DNA from: Rhodococcus sp. 06-462-5
Lineage (GTDB): Bacteria > Actinomycetota > Actinomycetes > Mycobacteriales > Mycobacteriaceae
Direction: 5' to 3'
Length of the DNA: 47,679 nt
NCBI RefSeq assembly: GCF_002258315.1
Contig: NZ_NOYD01000059.1
Span: 1-47,679, forward strand
A program made the translations under genes and the position numbers. The notes beneath the pieces were generated by a model, which saw only the letters and a list, made by a program, of their open reading frames with translations, had not been told where the DNA came from and did no database searches. Positions 32,756 to 42,150 of the stretch are shown in pieces. Every line of letters begins with the position of its first letter. Position 1 is the stretch's first letter.

Positions 32756-34933
32756 CTACAGGATGTACAGCATCTCCTGGTACGTCGGCAGCGGCCAGAG
32801 ATCGTCGGCCACCATCGCCTCCAAGGTGTCCGCTGCAGATCGAACGGCGGCCATCGCGGGCAGCAGTTCGTCCTTGGCGTGTGTCGCCTCGGCGAGGGCC
32901 TCGCCGCCGGGGTCGGCTTCGAGAGCGGCCTTCAACGTCGCCAACGCTGCGCGCAGCTCGGCGAGCGGCTCCGACACCGCCTGCAGCGCCGTCATGTCCG
33001 CGTCCACGCCCGCACCCTTGAGTGCGCTGACGTTCTGCGCCAACTCGGTCTGGTAACGCACCGCCGCGGGCAGGATGGACGTCTGCCCCATCTCGAGCGT
33101 CAGACGAGCTTCGACGAACACGGTCAACGCGTACTGCTCGAGTCCGATCTCGTACCGCGAGTGCATCTCTCGGTGGTTGAAGACCTTGTACTTCTCGAAC
33201 AGCTCCATGGCCGATTCCGAGATCAGCTCCGGCAACGCGTCGAGCGTCGTCCGCAGGTTCGGTAGGCCACGTGCCTCGGCTTCGATCTGCCAGTTGTCGG
33301 AGTAGCCGTCACCGTTGAACACCACCGCACCGTGTTCGGTGATGATCTCCGTCAACAGGTTCTGCACGGCGGTGTCGAAATCGGTGCCCTCGGCGACGGC
33401 AGTTTCGAGATTGGTCGCCATGTAGTCGAGAGCCTCGGCCATGATCGTGTTGATCGTGACCATCGGGCCGTTGACGGTCTGCATCGAACCGGGGGCGCGG
33501 AACTCGAACCTGTTGCCGGTGAAGGCGAACGGGCTGGTTCGGTTGCGGTCGCCGGGATCGGTCGGCAGCACGGGCAGAGTGTCCGCACCGATCATCATGG
33601 TGCCCTTGCCCTTCGAAGACGTGGCCGCGCCCTTGGCGATCTGATCGAACACGTCGGCCAGCTGATCGCCGAGGAAGATCGAGATGATCGCGGGCGGGGC
33701 CTCGTTCGCGCCGAGGCGGTGGTCGTTGGTCGCCGACGCCACCGAGGCGCGCAGCAGACCGCCGTACTTGTGTACCGCGCGGATGACGGCGGCACAGAAG
33801 ACGAGGAACTGCGCGTTGTCGTGTGGGTTGTCGCCGGGAACCAGCAGCGATCCCAGGTCGGAGTTTCCGAGCGAGAAGTTGACGTGCTTGCCGGAGCCGT
33901 TGACGCCCTCGAAGGGCTTCTCGTGGAACAGGCACTCCATGCCGTGCTTCTTGGCGATGGTCTTGAACGTCGTCATCAGCAGTTGCTGGTGATCGGCCGC
34001 GATGTTTCCGCGCTCGAACATCGGGGCGATCTCGAACTGTCCCGGTGCGACCTCGTTGTGGCGAGTCTTGGCCGGGATGCCGAGCTTGAACAGCTCGCGT
34101 TCGGTGTCCATCATGAAGCCGAGCACACGCTCGGGGATGGCGCCGAAGTAGTGGTCGTCGAACTCCTGGCCCTTGGGCGGCTTGGAGCCGAACAGGGTGC
34201 GGCCCGCGTTGAGCAGGTCGGGCCGGGCGAGGAAGAAGTGCCGGTCGACGAGGAAGTACTCCTGCTCGGGACCACAGAACGAGACGATGTTCTCGATGTT
34301 CTCGTGCCCGAAGAGCTTCAGGATGCGCTCGGCGTGGCCGCCCATGGCCTGCTGAGAACGCAGCAACGGCGTCTTGTGGTCGAGGGCTTCACCGGTCATC
34401 GAGACGAACACCGTCGGGATACAGAGGGTGTTGCCGTTCGGGTTCTCGAGCACGTACGCCGGGCTGGTGACGTCCCAGCCGGTGTATCCGCGCGCCTCGA
34501 ACGTGTTGCGCAGGCCGCCGTTGGGGAAGCTCGAGGCGTCGGGCTCGCCCTGGATCAGAGTCTTGCCCGCGAATTCCGCGAGTGCGCTGCCGTCACCGAC
34601 CGGGTCGAAGAAGCTGTCGTGCTTCTCGGCCGTCAATCCGGTGAGGGGGTAGAAGACGTGCGCGTAGTGCGTCGCGCCCTTCTCGAGGGCCCAGTCCTTC
34701 ATCGCCGACGCGACAGCGTCGGCGACCATGGGGTCGAGTTTCTTGCCTTTGTCGATCGTCGCCATCACCGACTTGAAGACCGATTTGGGCAGACGCTTCT
34801 GCATGACGACCTTGCTGAAGACGTTCTCACCGAATATCTCGCCCGGCTTCTCGTCTCCGACGAAGCTGACCGCAGGCGGTACATACGCCTCGACGTCTTT
34901 GATCGCCTGCAGGCGGACGGTATTTCCACTCAT
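32756..34933 (-). CDS. glnN: Glutamine synthetase type III
   Basis: A 725-residue enzyme of the GSIII class, about 250 residues longer than GlnA. It forms glutamine from glutamate, ammonia and ATP. Seen: FCGPEQEYFLVDR (first metal-site glutamates), TRHNEVAPGQFEIAPMFE, FEGVNGSGKHVNFSLG, TGNRFEFRAPGSM and the extra GSIII C-terminal helical region. The ATG with AAGGGG upstream is chosen; earlier in-frame codons are not family-like. A housekeeping GSI is expected elsewhere, so this is a second synthetase, perhaps for nitrogen limitation. Confidence 0.95.
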   Translation of the reverse strand: MSGNTVRLQAIKDVEAYVPPAVSFVGDEKPGEIFGENVFSKVVMQKRLPKSVFKSVMATIDKGKKLDPMVADAVASAMKDWALEKGATHYAHVFYPLTGLTAEKHDSFFDPVGDGSALAEFAGKTLIQGEPDASSFPNGGLRNTFEARGYTGWDVTSPAYVLENPNGNTLCIPTVFVSMTGEALDHKTPLLRSQQAMGGHAERILKLFGHENIENIVSFCGPEQEYFLVDRHFFLARPDLLNAGRTLFGSKPPKGQEFDDHYFGAIPERVLGFMMDTERELFKLGIPAKTRHNEVAPGQFEIAPMFERGNIAADHQQLLMTTFKTIAKKHGMECLFHEKPFEGVNGSGKHVNFSLGNSDLGSLLVPGDNPHDNAQFLVFCAAVIRAVHKYGGLLRASVASATNDHRLGANEAPPAIISIFLGDQLADVFDQIAKGAATSSKGKGTMMIGADTLPVLPTDPGDRNRTSPFAFTGNRFEFRAPGSMQTVNGPMVTINTIMAEALDYMATNLETAVAEGTDFDTAVQNLLTEIITEHGAVVFNGDGYSDNWQIEAEARGLPNLRTTLDALPELISESAMELFEKYKVFNHREMHSRYEIGLEQYALTVFVEARLTLEMGQTSILPAAVRYQTELAQNVSALKGAGVDADMTALQAVSEPLAELRAALATLKAALEADPGGEALAEATHAKDELLPAMAAVRSAADTLEAMVADDLWPLPTYQEMLYIL

Positions 34934-35073
34934 GGCTACCCCTTGACAAGGTGCTGCTCCGCAGCTGGATTTTGCGGAGTCCGACCCGGCGACTGTACGA
35001 ACGATTGGTGGCGGTCGTGTTTCGTCGCTGTGTCCACTGCGATGCAAAACGGACGGGGAGGCAAAAACGGCGA

Positions 35074-35108
35074 TCGGAGTTTCTTTCCCCGCAGACGGGG
35101 GTAACTCC
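35074..35108. terminator. Hairpin in the glnN-SRPBCC divergent region
   Basis: CGGAGTT (35074-35080) pairs with AACTCCG (35102-35108), enclosing CCCCG/CGGGG. On the minus strand it is followed by a CGTTTTTGCC run, as in a terminator. A second hairpin CTCCGCA/TGCGGAG occurs at 34957-34979. A short RNA or attenuator could lie here. Confidence 0.45.
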
Positions 35109-35141
35109 GTAGCCAGCATAAATAACTGAAAGGCGTGTTCC

Positions 35142-35609
35142 ATGACCGACGAGTTGACCGTTCGGCGCGTGATCGACGCTCCCCCCGCCTCCGTGTTCAC
35201 CGCGCTCGTCAATCCCGAGGTTCAGGCCGCGGTCGACGGCTCGGAAATGCTGCGCGGGGCGATCGACCCGATGCCGCTGGGGGCCGTGGGCGACACCTTT
35301 GCGATGGACATGTATCAGCCGGAGCTCGGCGAGTACGTCATGGAGAACACCGTGTTCGTGTTCGAGCAGGACCGACGGATCGGCTGGATCCCTCGCCGTC
35401 GAGGCATGGAGCCTCGCGGTACACGGTGGTCCTGGGAGCTCGACGCGGTCTCCGAGGATCGCACCGCGCTGACTCAGGTCTACGACTGGTCCCGGGTCAC
35501 CGACCCGGAGTTTCGGAAGATGGCCGGCTTTCCTCGGGTGACCGAGAACCAGATAGTCGACACCATGCGCCGTCTCGCCGACCATCTCGGCGTCCGCCTC
35601 GAAGACTGA
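35142..35609 (+). CDS. SRPBCC/START-fold protein, first of a pair
   Basis: A 155-residue single-domain protein with the SRPBCC start (LTVRRVIDAPPASVFTALVNP) and the C-terminal helix QIVDTMRRLADHLGVRL. Such folds bind hydrophobic ligands; none is predictable. The ATG follows TGAAAGG with modest spacing. It is 23 bases before a second SRPBCC gene, so the pair is probably an operon. Confidence 0.82.
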   Translation: MTDELTVRRVIDAPPASVFTALVNPEVQAAVDGSEMLRGAIDPMPLGAVGDTFAMDMYQPELGEYVMENTVFVFEQDRRIGWIPRRRGMEPRGTRWSWELDAVSEDRTALTQVYDWSRVTDPEFRKMAGFPRVTENQIVDTMRRLADHLGVRLED

Positions 35610-35632
35610 ACCACACAGAAAGAGAGAGCTTC

Positions 35633-36073
35633 ATGGTCGACGTCACCAGAACATTCACCGCCGCAGTCGAAATCGAGAAGGCCGCGGCCTTTCTCCGGGA
35701 CTTCTCCCATGCGACGGCCTGGGATCCCGGGACGCAGAGTTGCACGCAGATTTCCGACGGTCCTGTTGCCGTCGGCACGCAGTGGCACAACGTCTCGAAG
35801 TTGTTCGGAATCACGACCGAACTGACCTACACGTTGGTCACCGACGAGCCCCATCACATCGTGCTCGAAGGTGAGAACAAGACGGCAACCAGTGTCGACG
35901 ACATCACGTTGACCGCCGAAGGACCACGCTCGACGCGAATCGACTATCACGCGAAAGTCGAGTTCAACGGTGCCGCCAAGGTGGCCGGCCCGTTTCTGAA
36001 GGCGGGATTCGAGGCGAAAGTCGCGCCGGAGACGGTGGAGAAGATGACCGAAGCGCTCGAGCGACTGGGCTGA
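35633..36073 (+). CDS. SRPBCC/polyketide-cyclase-type protein, second of a pair
   Basis: A 146-residue START-like protein: VTRTFTAAVEIEKAAAFLRD at the start, GTQSCTQISDGPVAVGTQWHN and the C-terminal helix VEKMTEALERLG. Similar to mycobacterial polyketide cyclase/dehydrase-like proteins. AGAGAGAG precedes the ATG. Ends four bases from the convergent methyltransferase gene. Ligand unknown. Confidence 0.83.
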   Translation: MVDVTRTFTAAVEIEKAAAFLRDFSHATAWDPGTQSCTQISDGPVAVGTQWHNVSKLFGITTELTYTLVTDEPHHIVLEGENKTATSVDDITLTAEGPRSTRIDYHAKVEFNGAAKVAGPFLKAGFEAKVAPETVEKMTEALERLG

Positions 36074-36077
36074 GGCC

Positions 36078-36899
36078 CTACTTGCGCGCGACGACGGTGA
36101 AGTTGTCCGCCGAGCTCGCCGGGGCATCGGGTGCCACGATCGAACCGTCGTCGGCGAAGATCTCGGAGATGGTGAACCCGGCATCGGTCACCAGTCGTCG
36201 TACGTCCGCCACGGTGGTGAAGTGCATGAACGGAGCGAAATCGTGCGCGGCGAGCGGAGCGACTGCCCACGTTCCCCGATCGACGACTCGAGTGCGCGCA
36301 GACCACCAATTGGCAAGGCTCCGAACGACACTCGCGGGATCGAGCAGGCGGCGACCCAGCGACACGACCAGGCGTCTCGGTGAGAAGCGGAATTTCTGGG
36401 TAGGTCGGCTGAGCTGAAACGGCTTCTCCCCGAACGACGGTCCGTTGCGGTTGAGAGTGGAGAACACCAGAATTCCGGACTCGCCGAGTACTCGGTGAAA
36501 TTCTGCGAGTACCCGAACCCGTTCGTCGTGTGTCACGGTGTCGATTCCGTTGTTGCTGAACACCACCAAGCCGAACTCGCCGTCGGTGAAGTCCGCGAGA
36601 TCGCGTGCATCGGCCACGTGCGCCGGCAGGTCGGGGAAATTTCGTCGAAAACTCTCGATCATGTTCGGTGCGTAATCGATCGCGACGTAGCGATCGCTCA
36701 GCAGTCGTAGCAGCGCCGTGGTTCGGCCGCTGCCGACGCCCACATCCAGCACCGGCGTCCCGCGAGCAACCCCGGCAGCCGCGACCAGCGCCGCTGCTTC
36801 CCCGCGGTCGAGAAACCCATCGGTGGGACCCGCGTACTCCACGTATGCAGCGGCTACCCGCGCGCTGTCGAACACGTCTCGATTGTGGTCTATGGACAT
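36078..36899 (-). CDS. Class I SAM-dependent methyltransferase
   Basis: A 273-residue methyltransferase: motif I VLDVGVGSGRTTALL, acidic end of strand 2 VAIDYAPNMIESF, motif II-like GLVVFSNNGIDTV. A long insertion (residues about 170-215, basic) suggests a specific substrate site, unknown. GGAGGTGAT sits at good distance before the ATG. Monocistronic, divergent from the DUF5996 gene. Confidence 0.88.
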   Translation of the reverse strand: MSIDHNRDVFDSARVAAAYVEYAGPTDGFLDRGEAAALVAAAGVARGTPVLDVGVGSGRTTALLRLLSDRYVAIDYAPNMIESFRRNFPDLPAHVADARDLADFTDGEFGLVVFSNNGIDTVTHDERVRVLAEFHRVLGESGILVFSTLNRNGPSFGEKPFQLSRPTQKFRFSPRRLVVSLGRRLLDPASVVRSLANWWSARTRVVDRGTWAVAPLAAHDFAPFMHFTTVADVRRLVTDAGFTISEIFADDGSIVAPDAPASSADNFTVVARK

Positions 36900-37042
36900 A
36901 CGATCACCTCCGCTTCACCGACCGCAGACACAGGCGCTCCGCCCCCCCTGGTCGAACGGTACCGGCGAACCCTGAGGTTCGCCTGAGGCCGAGTACGCAC
37001 CGAGTGTGGCCTCCGCCACCGATGGGCGTGCATCATCGACAC

Positions 37043-37930
37043 ATGACAAATTCTCACGACGCATGGCCTCGGCTCGAGGTGGACAGCTGGGTGGACACAC
37101 GCGACACCGTGCACCTGTGGACCCAGATCGTCGGAAAGACGCGAATGGCGTTGTCGCCCTCGATCAATCACTGGTGGGGCGTTGCGCTATACGTCGACGC
37201 GTCGGGCCTGACGACGTCGCTGATGCCGCTCGGCGATCGGGGGCTAGAGATTCGCTTCGATTTTATCGAGCACCGGCTGATTCTCGCCACCACCGACGGT
37301 GAGCGACGGAGCATGAAGCTCGAACCGCGTACCGTCGCCGACTTCTACGCCGAGTACCTCGAGTTGCTGTCGCAACTGGGCGTCGACGCTCCGATCGTGG
37401 GCGTGCCCGTCGAGTTACCGCACGCCACGCCGTTCGCCGAGGACGTCTCGCATGCCTCGTACGACGCGGCCGCGATCGAGAAGTTCTGGCGATCGCTCGT
37501 GAGCGCACATCGGGTGTTCTCGGCCTTCCGAGCCGACTTCCGCGGGAAGTCCAGTCCGGTGCACTTCTTCTGGGGCGCTTTCGATCTCGCGGTCACTCGA
37601 TTCTCGGGTCGCCCCGCACCACAGCACCCGGGCGGAATACCGAACTGTCCGGACTGGGTGATGCACGAGGCCTACAGCGACGAGGTCTCCAGCGCCGGCT
37701 TCTGGCCGGGCGGTGCCGCGGAGGGGGTCTTCTACGCCTACGCGTATCCCGATCCGGCGGGGTACGACAGCCATCCGGCCGTCACTGCCCCGGCGTACTT
37801 CGATCGCGATCTCGGCGAATACGTCCTGCCCTACCGGTCGGTGCGCACCGCCGAGGATCCCGATGCCGTGCTTCGGGCCTTTCTCGAACAAACCCACAGA
37901 GCGGCCGTCGAGACCGCCCGTTGGGAGTAG
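37043..37930 (+). CDS. DUF5996-family protein
   Basis: A 295-residue soluble protein matching the DUF5996 pattern: WTQIVGKTRMALSPSINHWW near the start, VHFFWGAFDLAVTRFSGR in the middle and GFWPGGAAEGVFYAYAYPDP later. Function unknown. No ribosome site is evident; CATCAT (37031-37036) six bases before the ATG may be a -10 for a leaderless mRNA. An upstream in-frame ATG at 37022 is possible. A C5/G5 hairpin (37945-37958) follows the stop. Confidence 0.85.
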   Translation: MTNSHDAWPRLEVDSWVDTRDTVHLWTQIVGKTRMALSPSINHWWGVALYVDASGLTTSLMPLGDRGLEIRFDFIEHRLILATTDGERRSMKLEPRTVADFYAEYLELLSQLGVDAPIVGVPVELPHATPFAEDVSHASYDAAAIEKFWRSLVSAHRVFSAFRADFRGKSSPVHFFWGAFDLAVTRFSGRPAPQHPGGIPNCPDWVMHEAYSDEVSSAGFWPGGAAEGVFYAYAYPDPAGYDSHPAVTAPAYFDRDLGEYVLPYRSVRTAEDPDAVLRAFLEQTHRAAVETARWE

Positions 37931-37944
37931 CCCTCGACCGCTCC

Positions 37945-37958
37945 CCCCCATTCGGGGG
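37945..37958 (+). terminator. Short hairpin after the DUF5996 gene
   Basis: CCCCC, loop ATTC and GGGGG form a compact GC hairpin 14 bases after the stop. No T run follows, so it is a weak terminator candidate. Confidence 0.45.
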
Positions 37959-37968
37959 TATTCGTGGG

Positions 37969-38023
37969 GTGACCCGGGTCACTACCGTTCGTCGCACTCG
38001 GTATCGCACATTTACCCGATACC
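37969..38023. promoter_or_regulatory. Two palindromes upstream of the MHS symporter
   Basis: GTGACCCGGGTCAC (37969-37982) is a perfect 14-base palindrome. GGTATCG (38000-38006) and CGATACC (38017-38023) form a second inverted repeat with a ten-base spacer. Both precede the ribosome site at 38031 and look like operator sites for unlinked regulators. Confidence 0.5.
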
Positions 38024-38041
38024 CGACAAAACGGAGGAACC

Positions 38042-39394
38042 ATGACCACTGTCTCACCCGACGACCCGGGTGTGTCCGCATCGACGCCACCTGCGGTGCA
38101 GACCAAGACCAGTGTCCGCCGGGTCGCTGTCGCCAGTGGCATCGGCACGACGATCGAGTTCTACGACTTCTTCATCTACGGCACCGCAGCAGCGCTGGTC
38201 TTCCCGACGATCTTCTTCCCTGCCCTCGGCTCCACCGCTGGCACCGTGGCCTCGTTCGCGACGTTCGCGGTCGCGTTCATCGCCAGGCCCGTCGGCGCCG
38301 TGCTGTTCGGACACTTCGGTGACCGTATCGGCCGCAAGAAGACCCTGATCTCGACGCTGCTGTTGATGGGTGTGTCCACGTTCGCGATCGGTCTGCTGCC
38401 CGGCGCGGAGACCATCGGTGTGGCCGCGCCGATCATCCTGGTGCTGCTAAGGTTCGGGCAAGGGTTCGCGGTCGGCGGCGAATGGGCCGGCGCGACACTG
38501 CTCACGGCCGAGTACGCACCGCCCGGCAAACGCGGGTTCTATGCGATGTTCCCCCAGCTGGGACCGTCGGCCGCCTTCATCTTCTCCAGCGCAACCTTCC
38601 TTGCGACCGGGCTGCTGCTCGGCGATACCAACGAGACGTTCCTCAATTACGGTTGGCGAATCCCGTTCCTGCTCAGCGCCGTTCTGGTGCTCATCGGCCT
38701 GTACATGCGGTTGGCCATCGAAGAGACCCCGGTCTTCCGGGCCAACAAGCTCGCCGAGGAGCAGGCACCGGCCGGCGCGTCTCCGACGAAACTGCCGATC
38801 TTCGACGCCTGGCGCATCCAGAAGCGTGAAATCATCACTGCTGCAGGTGCATTGGCATCGCTGTTCGCCTTCTTCTACATGGGGACCGCGTACCTGACGA
38901 GCTACGGCACCAAGACCCTCGGATTCGACCGCCCGTTCGTGTTGATCACCGGAATCGGTGCCGCGGTCATCTTCGGAATCGCCATCGCGGTCTCGGCGAC
39001 CTACTCCGATCGCGTCGGCCGACGGCGAGTGATCATGGGAGCCTGCATGCTCGCGATACCCTGGTCGATCGCACTGTTCCCCGTTCTCGACACCGGGTCA
39101 CCCGCAGCATTCGTGATCGGCATGTGTGTCACGCTCGCCATCTTCGGAGTGGCCTACGGACCCACCGGAGCCCTGCTCCCCGAGCTGTTCCAGACTCGAT
39201 TCCGTTACACCGGAGCAGGTTTGGGTTACAACCTCGCCGGAGTTCTCGGTGGCGCGATTCCGCCGATGCTCGCGGCACCGCTCACGGCTGCCTTCGGCAG
39301 CATCTCCATCGGCGTCATGCTGGCATTGCTGTCGGTACTGAGTCTGGTGTGCACCAAGCGATTGATCGAGACCAAGGACGTCGACATGGCCTGA
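38042..39394 (+). CDS. MFS metabolite:H+ symporter (MHS family)
   Basis: A 450-residue transporter with twelve membrane segments, of the MHS group that includes KgtP, ProP and ShiA. Seen: GIGTTIEFYDFFIYGTAAAL, the loop GHFGDRIGRKKTL (motif A) and LLRFGQGFAVGGEWAGATLL (helix 4). Likely imports an organic acid or osmolyte with protons. ACGGAGGAACC precedes the ATG. Possible operators lie upstream; a perfect 47-bp terminator follows. Confidence 0.9.
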   Translation: MTTVSPDDPGVSASTPPAVQTKTSVRRVAVASGIGTTIEFYDFFIYGTAAALVFPTIFFPALGSTAGTVASFATFAVAFIARPVGAVLFGHFGDRIGRKKTLISTLLLMGVSTFAIGLLPGAETIGVAAPIILVLLRFGQGFAVGGEWAGATLLTAEYAPPGKRGFYAMFPQLGPSAAFIFSSATFLATGLLLGDTNETFLNYGWRIPFLLSAVLVLIGLYMRLAIEETPVFRANKLAEEQAPAGASPTKLPIFDAWRIQKREIITAAGALASLFAFFYMGTAYLTSYGTKTLGFDRPFVLITGIGAAVIFGIAIAVSATYSDRVGRRRVIMGACMLAIPWSIALFPVLDTGSPAAFVIGMCVTLAIFGVAYGPTGALLPELFQTRFRYTGAGLGYNLAGVLGGAIPPMLAAPLTAAFGSISIGVMLALLSVLSLVCTKRLIETKDVDMA

Positions 39395-39420
39395 TCGACC
39401 GCAACGACACCGACGCAACA

Positions 39421-39467
39421 ACGAAGCACCGCGGCCACCCGATGATCGGGTGGCCGCGGTGCTTCGT
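39421..39467. terminator. Perfect 23-bp-arm bidirectional terminator
   Basis: Bases 39421-39443 and 39445-39467 are exact inverted repeats around a single G, with arms starting ACGAAGCACCGCGG. It separates the convergent MHS and desaturase genes. Confidence 0.9.
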
Positions 39468-39486
39468 CGGTTCGAGCGGTCGATCT

Positions 39487-40929
39487 CTAGTCGTCGCCGC
39501 GGGGCGGCGGCTGGACATCGACGCCGCCGGAATTGTGCTCCGGCCCGGCCGCGGGATGACCGGCAGGTACGCGGCCACGCGTCTTCGCGGCCTCGCTGTC
39601 CTTGGTGGCACCCTCGGCGAACTTACGACGCCAGCTCTCCTCAGGACGGTAGGGGCCCGGCTTCGGCCGAGTCTTGCCGCCCGGGAACGCCAGCCGTGCG
39701 ATCGTCCGCTGGACCATGCCCCACTGCTGAAAGAACGGTCCGGTGTTGTACGGCAGCTCGTAGCGCTCGCAGATGTCCTTGATCTTCGGAGCGACGTCCG
39801 AGTACCGAGTGCTGGGCATATCCGGGTACAGGTGATGTTCCACCTGGTAGCTCAGGTTGCCGCTCATCAGGTGGAACAGCGGTCCGCCGTCGATATTGGC
39901 GGCACCGACCAGCTGACGGACGTACCAGCCGCCGCGAGTCTCGTTCTCCACTTCTTCCTGACTGAAGGTGTACGCCTGGTCCGGGAAGTGACCGCAGAAG
40001 ATGATGGCATTCGACCAGACGTTACGAATGATGTTGGCGGTGAAGTTCGCGGCCACCGTCGACAGGAACGTGCTCTCGACACCACTGAGGCGGCTGTCCA
40101 ACAGAGCGGCCGTCCGGCGGTTCTTGCCGAACCGAGCCGACCCACGCAGCTTGGACGCCAGACGCGACCTCTTGCTCTCGGGCAACCGGCCACCCGAAGC
40201 CAGCTGCGCCAGCGCGAACGCACCGGCGCTGATGATCGGCCAGCCCACGTAGTCCTTGACGAACTGCTTGCGTGCCTTGACGCCGATGCCCTTGAGATCC
40301 TCGACGAGATCCTTGACCGGCTTCTCGCCGCGTCGGATGGCTTCGATGTCCAGATCGTGCAGGGCCACGCCCCACTCGAAGAAGGCCATGAGCAGCACGT
40401 TGTAGAACGGCTGAGCCAGGTACGCGGGATGCCACTTCTGACGCGGGTCGATGCGCATGATCTCGTAGCCGAGATCCTTGTCCTTACCGCGAATGTTCGT
40501 GTACGTGTGGTGCACGTAGTTGTGCGAGTGCTTCCACGAGTTCGCGGTGGAGGCGGTATCCCAGTCCCAGACCGACGAGTGGATCTCCGGATCGTTCATC
40601 CAGTCCCACTGGCCGTGCATGACGTTGTGGCCGATCTCCATGTTCTCGAGAATCTTGGCGATTCCGAGGCATGCGGTACCGGCCAGCCAGGCCGGCTTAC
40701 TGGTGGACCCGAGCAACAGCACTCGTCCTGCGACCAGCAGTTGACGCTGGGCTGCGATCACCGAGGTGATGTACTTGCGGTCCTTCTCACCCAGGCTGGC
40801 GTACACCTCGTCGTGAATGGCGTCGAATTCCTTGGCGAGTTCGGCGATCGTCTCGTCACTCAGGTGCGCCAGCGGGTTCACCGGCCCATCGGTATCCGTG
40901 ACGCGCCTGGTGGTTTCGTCGATAGACAT
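39487..40929 (-). CDS. Membrane fatty acid (acyl-CoA) desaturase, DesA3 type
   Basis: A 480-residue di-iron desaturase with membrane helices. Histidine boxes: H101-NVM-H105, HSHNYVHH (H134, H136, H140, H141) and QVEHHLYPDMPS. It would introduce a delta-9 double bond in stearoyl-CoA. Layout and motifs match mycobacterial DesA3 (Rv3229c), and the partner reductase is directly upstream, 24 bases away on the same strand. A long Arg/Pro/Gly-rich C-terminal tail (last about 60 residues) is an addition of this branch. Confidence 0.92.
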   Translation of the reverse strand: MSIDETTRRVTDTDGPVNPLAHLSDETIAELAKEFDAIHDEVYASLGEKDRKYITSVIAAQRQLLVAGRVLLLGSTSKPAWLAGTACLGIAKILENMEIGHNVMHGQWDWMNDPEIHSSVWDWDTASTANSWKHSHNYVHHTYTNIRGKDKDLGYEIMRIDPRQKWHPAYLAQPFYNVLLMAFFEWGVALHDLDIEAIRRGEKPVKDLVEDLKGIGVKARKQFVKDYVGWPIISAGAFALAQLASGGRLPESKRSRLASKLRGSARFGKNRRTAALLDSRLSGVESTFLSTVAANFTANIIRNVWSNAIIFCGHFPDQAYTFSQEEVENETRGGWYVRQLVGAANIDGGPLFHLMSGNLSYQVEHHLYPDMPSTRYSDVAPKIKDICERYELPYNTGPFFQQWGMVQRTIARLAFPGGKTRPKPGPYRPEESWRRKFAEGATKDSEAAKTRGRVPAGHPAAGPEHNSGGVDVQPPPRGDD

Positions 40930-40953
40930 ACATTCCCCTGTTCGATGTGTTGA

Positions 40954-42051
40954 TCAGAGTTCGATTTCGATGTCGCCCTCAGCAGTGTTGACACAGATCC
41001 GAACCGCTTGCCCCGTAGGTTCGGAGATATCCCCGTTACGTAGGTCACGTAAACGCCCCTTCTTCAGGGTACCTACGCAGGTGTGGCAGATGCCGATGCG
41101 GCAACCGAACGTCAGATCCAGCCCGGCTTCCTCGCCTGCTGCGAGAATCGTTGTGCCGCCGTCACATTCGACGTCCTTCTTGCTGTTGAGGAACTTGACC
41201 GTGCCGCCCTCACCTGCATCGTCTCCGCCGCCGATGACCGGCTGGAAACTTTCGTGGTGGAACTTGTCGTAGTCCCCCTGGTCTTTCCAGTAGGAACGCA
41301 GATCGTCCAGATGTTCACCCGGACCGGAGCAGAATGCTTCGCGATCCCGCCAATCCGGCACCAGCTCGTCCAGTTCGGATGCTTTCATCCGGCCTTCGTC
41401 GCTGGTGATCCGCAACTTCACCGTCAACCCGTCGTGTTTGGCTTCGAGCTCGTCGAGCGTGTCGGCGAACATCAACTGCTTGCGGTCGTGCACCGAGTGC
41501 ACCACCACGACGTCGCGCACCTGATCGTGGTGATCCAGGGCGCGCAACATGCTGATGATCGGTGTGATTCCGCTGCCCGCGCTGATGAAGACCATTTTGT
41601 CCGGAATCGGACTCGGCAGAGTGAACTCACCCTCCACCTCGCTGAGGCGAACGATGTCTCCGGTCCTGATCGTTCCCACCAGATACGGCGACACCGTGCC
41701 CGACGGCACCAGCTTGGGGCTGACACTGACCAGGCCGTCCACCGGGTCCGGATCGGAGGTGAGCGAATACGCCCGCCAGTGGTAGCGGCCGTCGATCAGT
41801 ACCCCGAGGCGGACGTACTGCCCGGGTGTGTGACCTGCCCACTCGAATCCGGGACGGATGTACACCGACACGGCCTCCGAGCCCTCCGGTGTCACTCGCT
41901 CGACCTTCCCCCGAAGCTCACGGGTGGTCCACAGCGGATTGATCATCGACAGGTAGTCGTCGGGCCGGAGCGGATTGAACAACGATCGGACTGCGCGCAG
42001 CATCGTCCGTCTCACAAAAGAAACCTGGGGCTTGGCCCCCCGTTCAGCCAT
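40954..42051 (-). CDS. Desaturase-linked NAD(P)H:ferredoxin-type oxidoreductase (Rv3230c type)
   Basis: A 365-residue electron-transfer protein: FAD domain with RAYSLTSDP, pyridine-nucleotide domain with GSGITPIISML and CSGPGEH, and C-terminal plant-type [2Fe-2S] domain with CRIGICHTC plus a later Cys in VRICVN. It supplies electrons to the desaturase encoded next. ATG 42051 is chosen; TACCGT five bases upstream on the minus strand and the lack of a ribosome site suggest leaderless mRNA; a TTG at 42057 is the alternative. Confidence 0.92.
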   Translation of the reverse strand: MAERGAKPQVSFVRRTMLRAVRSLFNPLRPDDYLSMINPLWTTRELRGKVERVTPEGSEAVSVYIRPGFEWAGHTPGQYVRLGVLIDGRYHWRAYSLTSDPDPVDGLVSVSPKLVPSGTVSPYLVGTIRTGDIVRLSEVEGEFTLPSPIPDKMVFISAGSGITPIISMLRALDHHDQVRDVVVVHSVHDRKQLMFADTLDELEAKHDGLTVKLRITSDEGRMKASELDELVPDWRDREAFCSGPGEHLDDLRSYWKDQGDYDKFHHESFQPVIGGGDDAGEGGTVKFLNSKKDVECDGGTTILAAGEEAGLDLTFGCRIGICHTCVGTLKKGRLRDLRNGDISEPTGQAVRICVNTAEGDIEIEL

Positions 42052-42150
42052 ACTCAACGGTAACCCTGTGCGCGGCGCTGCACATCCGAATCGCTCAGAC
42101 TCGAATGAGACTGCTACACAAGGTGAACAGAACCGAGCAATACCGGCCGG

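Noticed and set aside
33332..35104. 590-codon plus-strand frame opposite glutamine synthetase III
   Set aside because: Antisense shadow; the glutamine synthetase motifs on the minus strand are decisive.
39124..40953. 609-codon plus-strand frame over the desaturase
   Set aside because: Antisense to a protein with intact histidine boxes; also crosses the 47-bp terminator.
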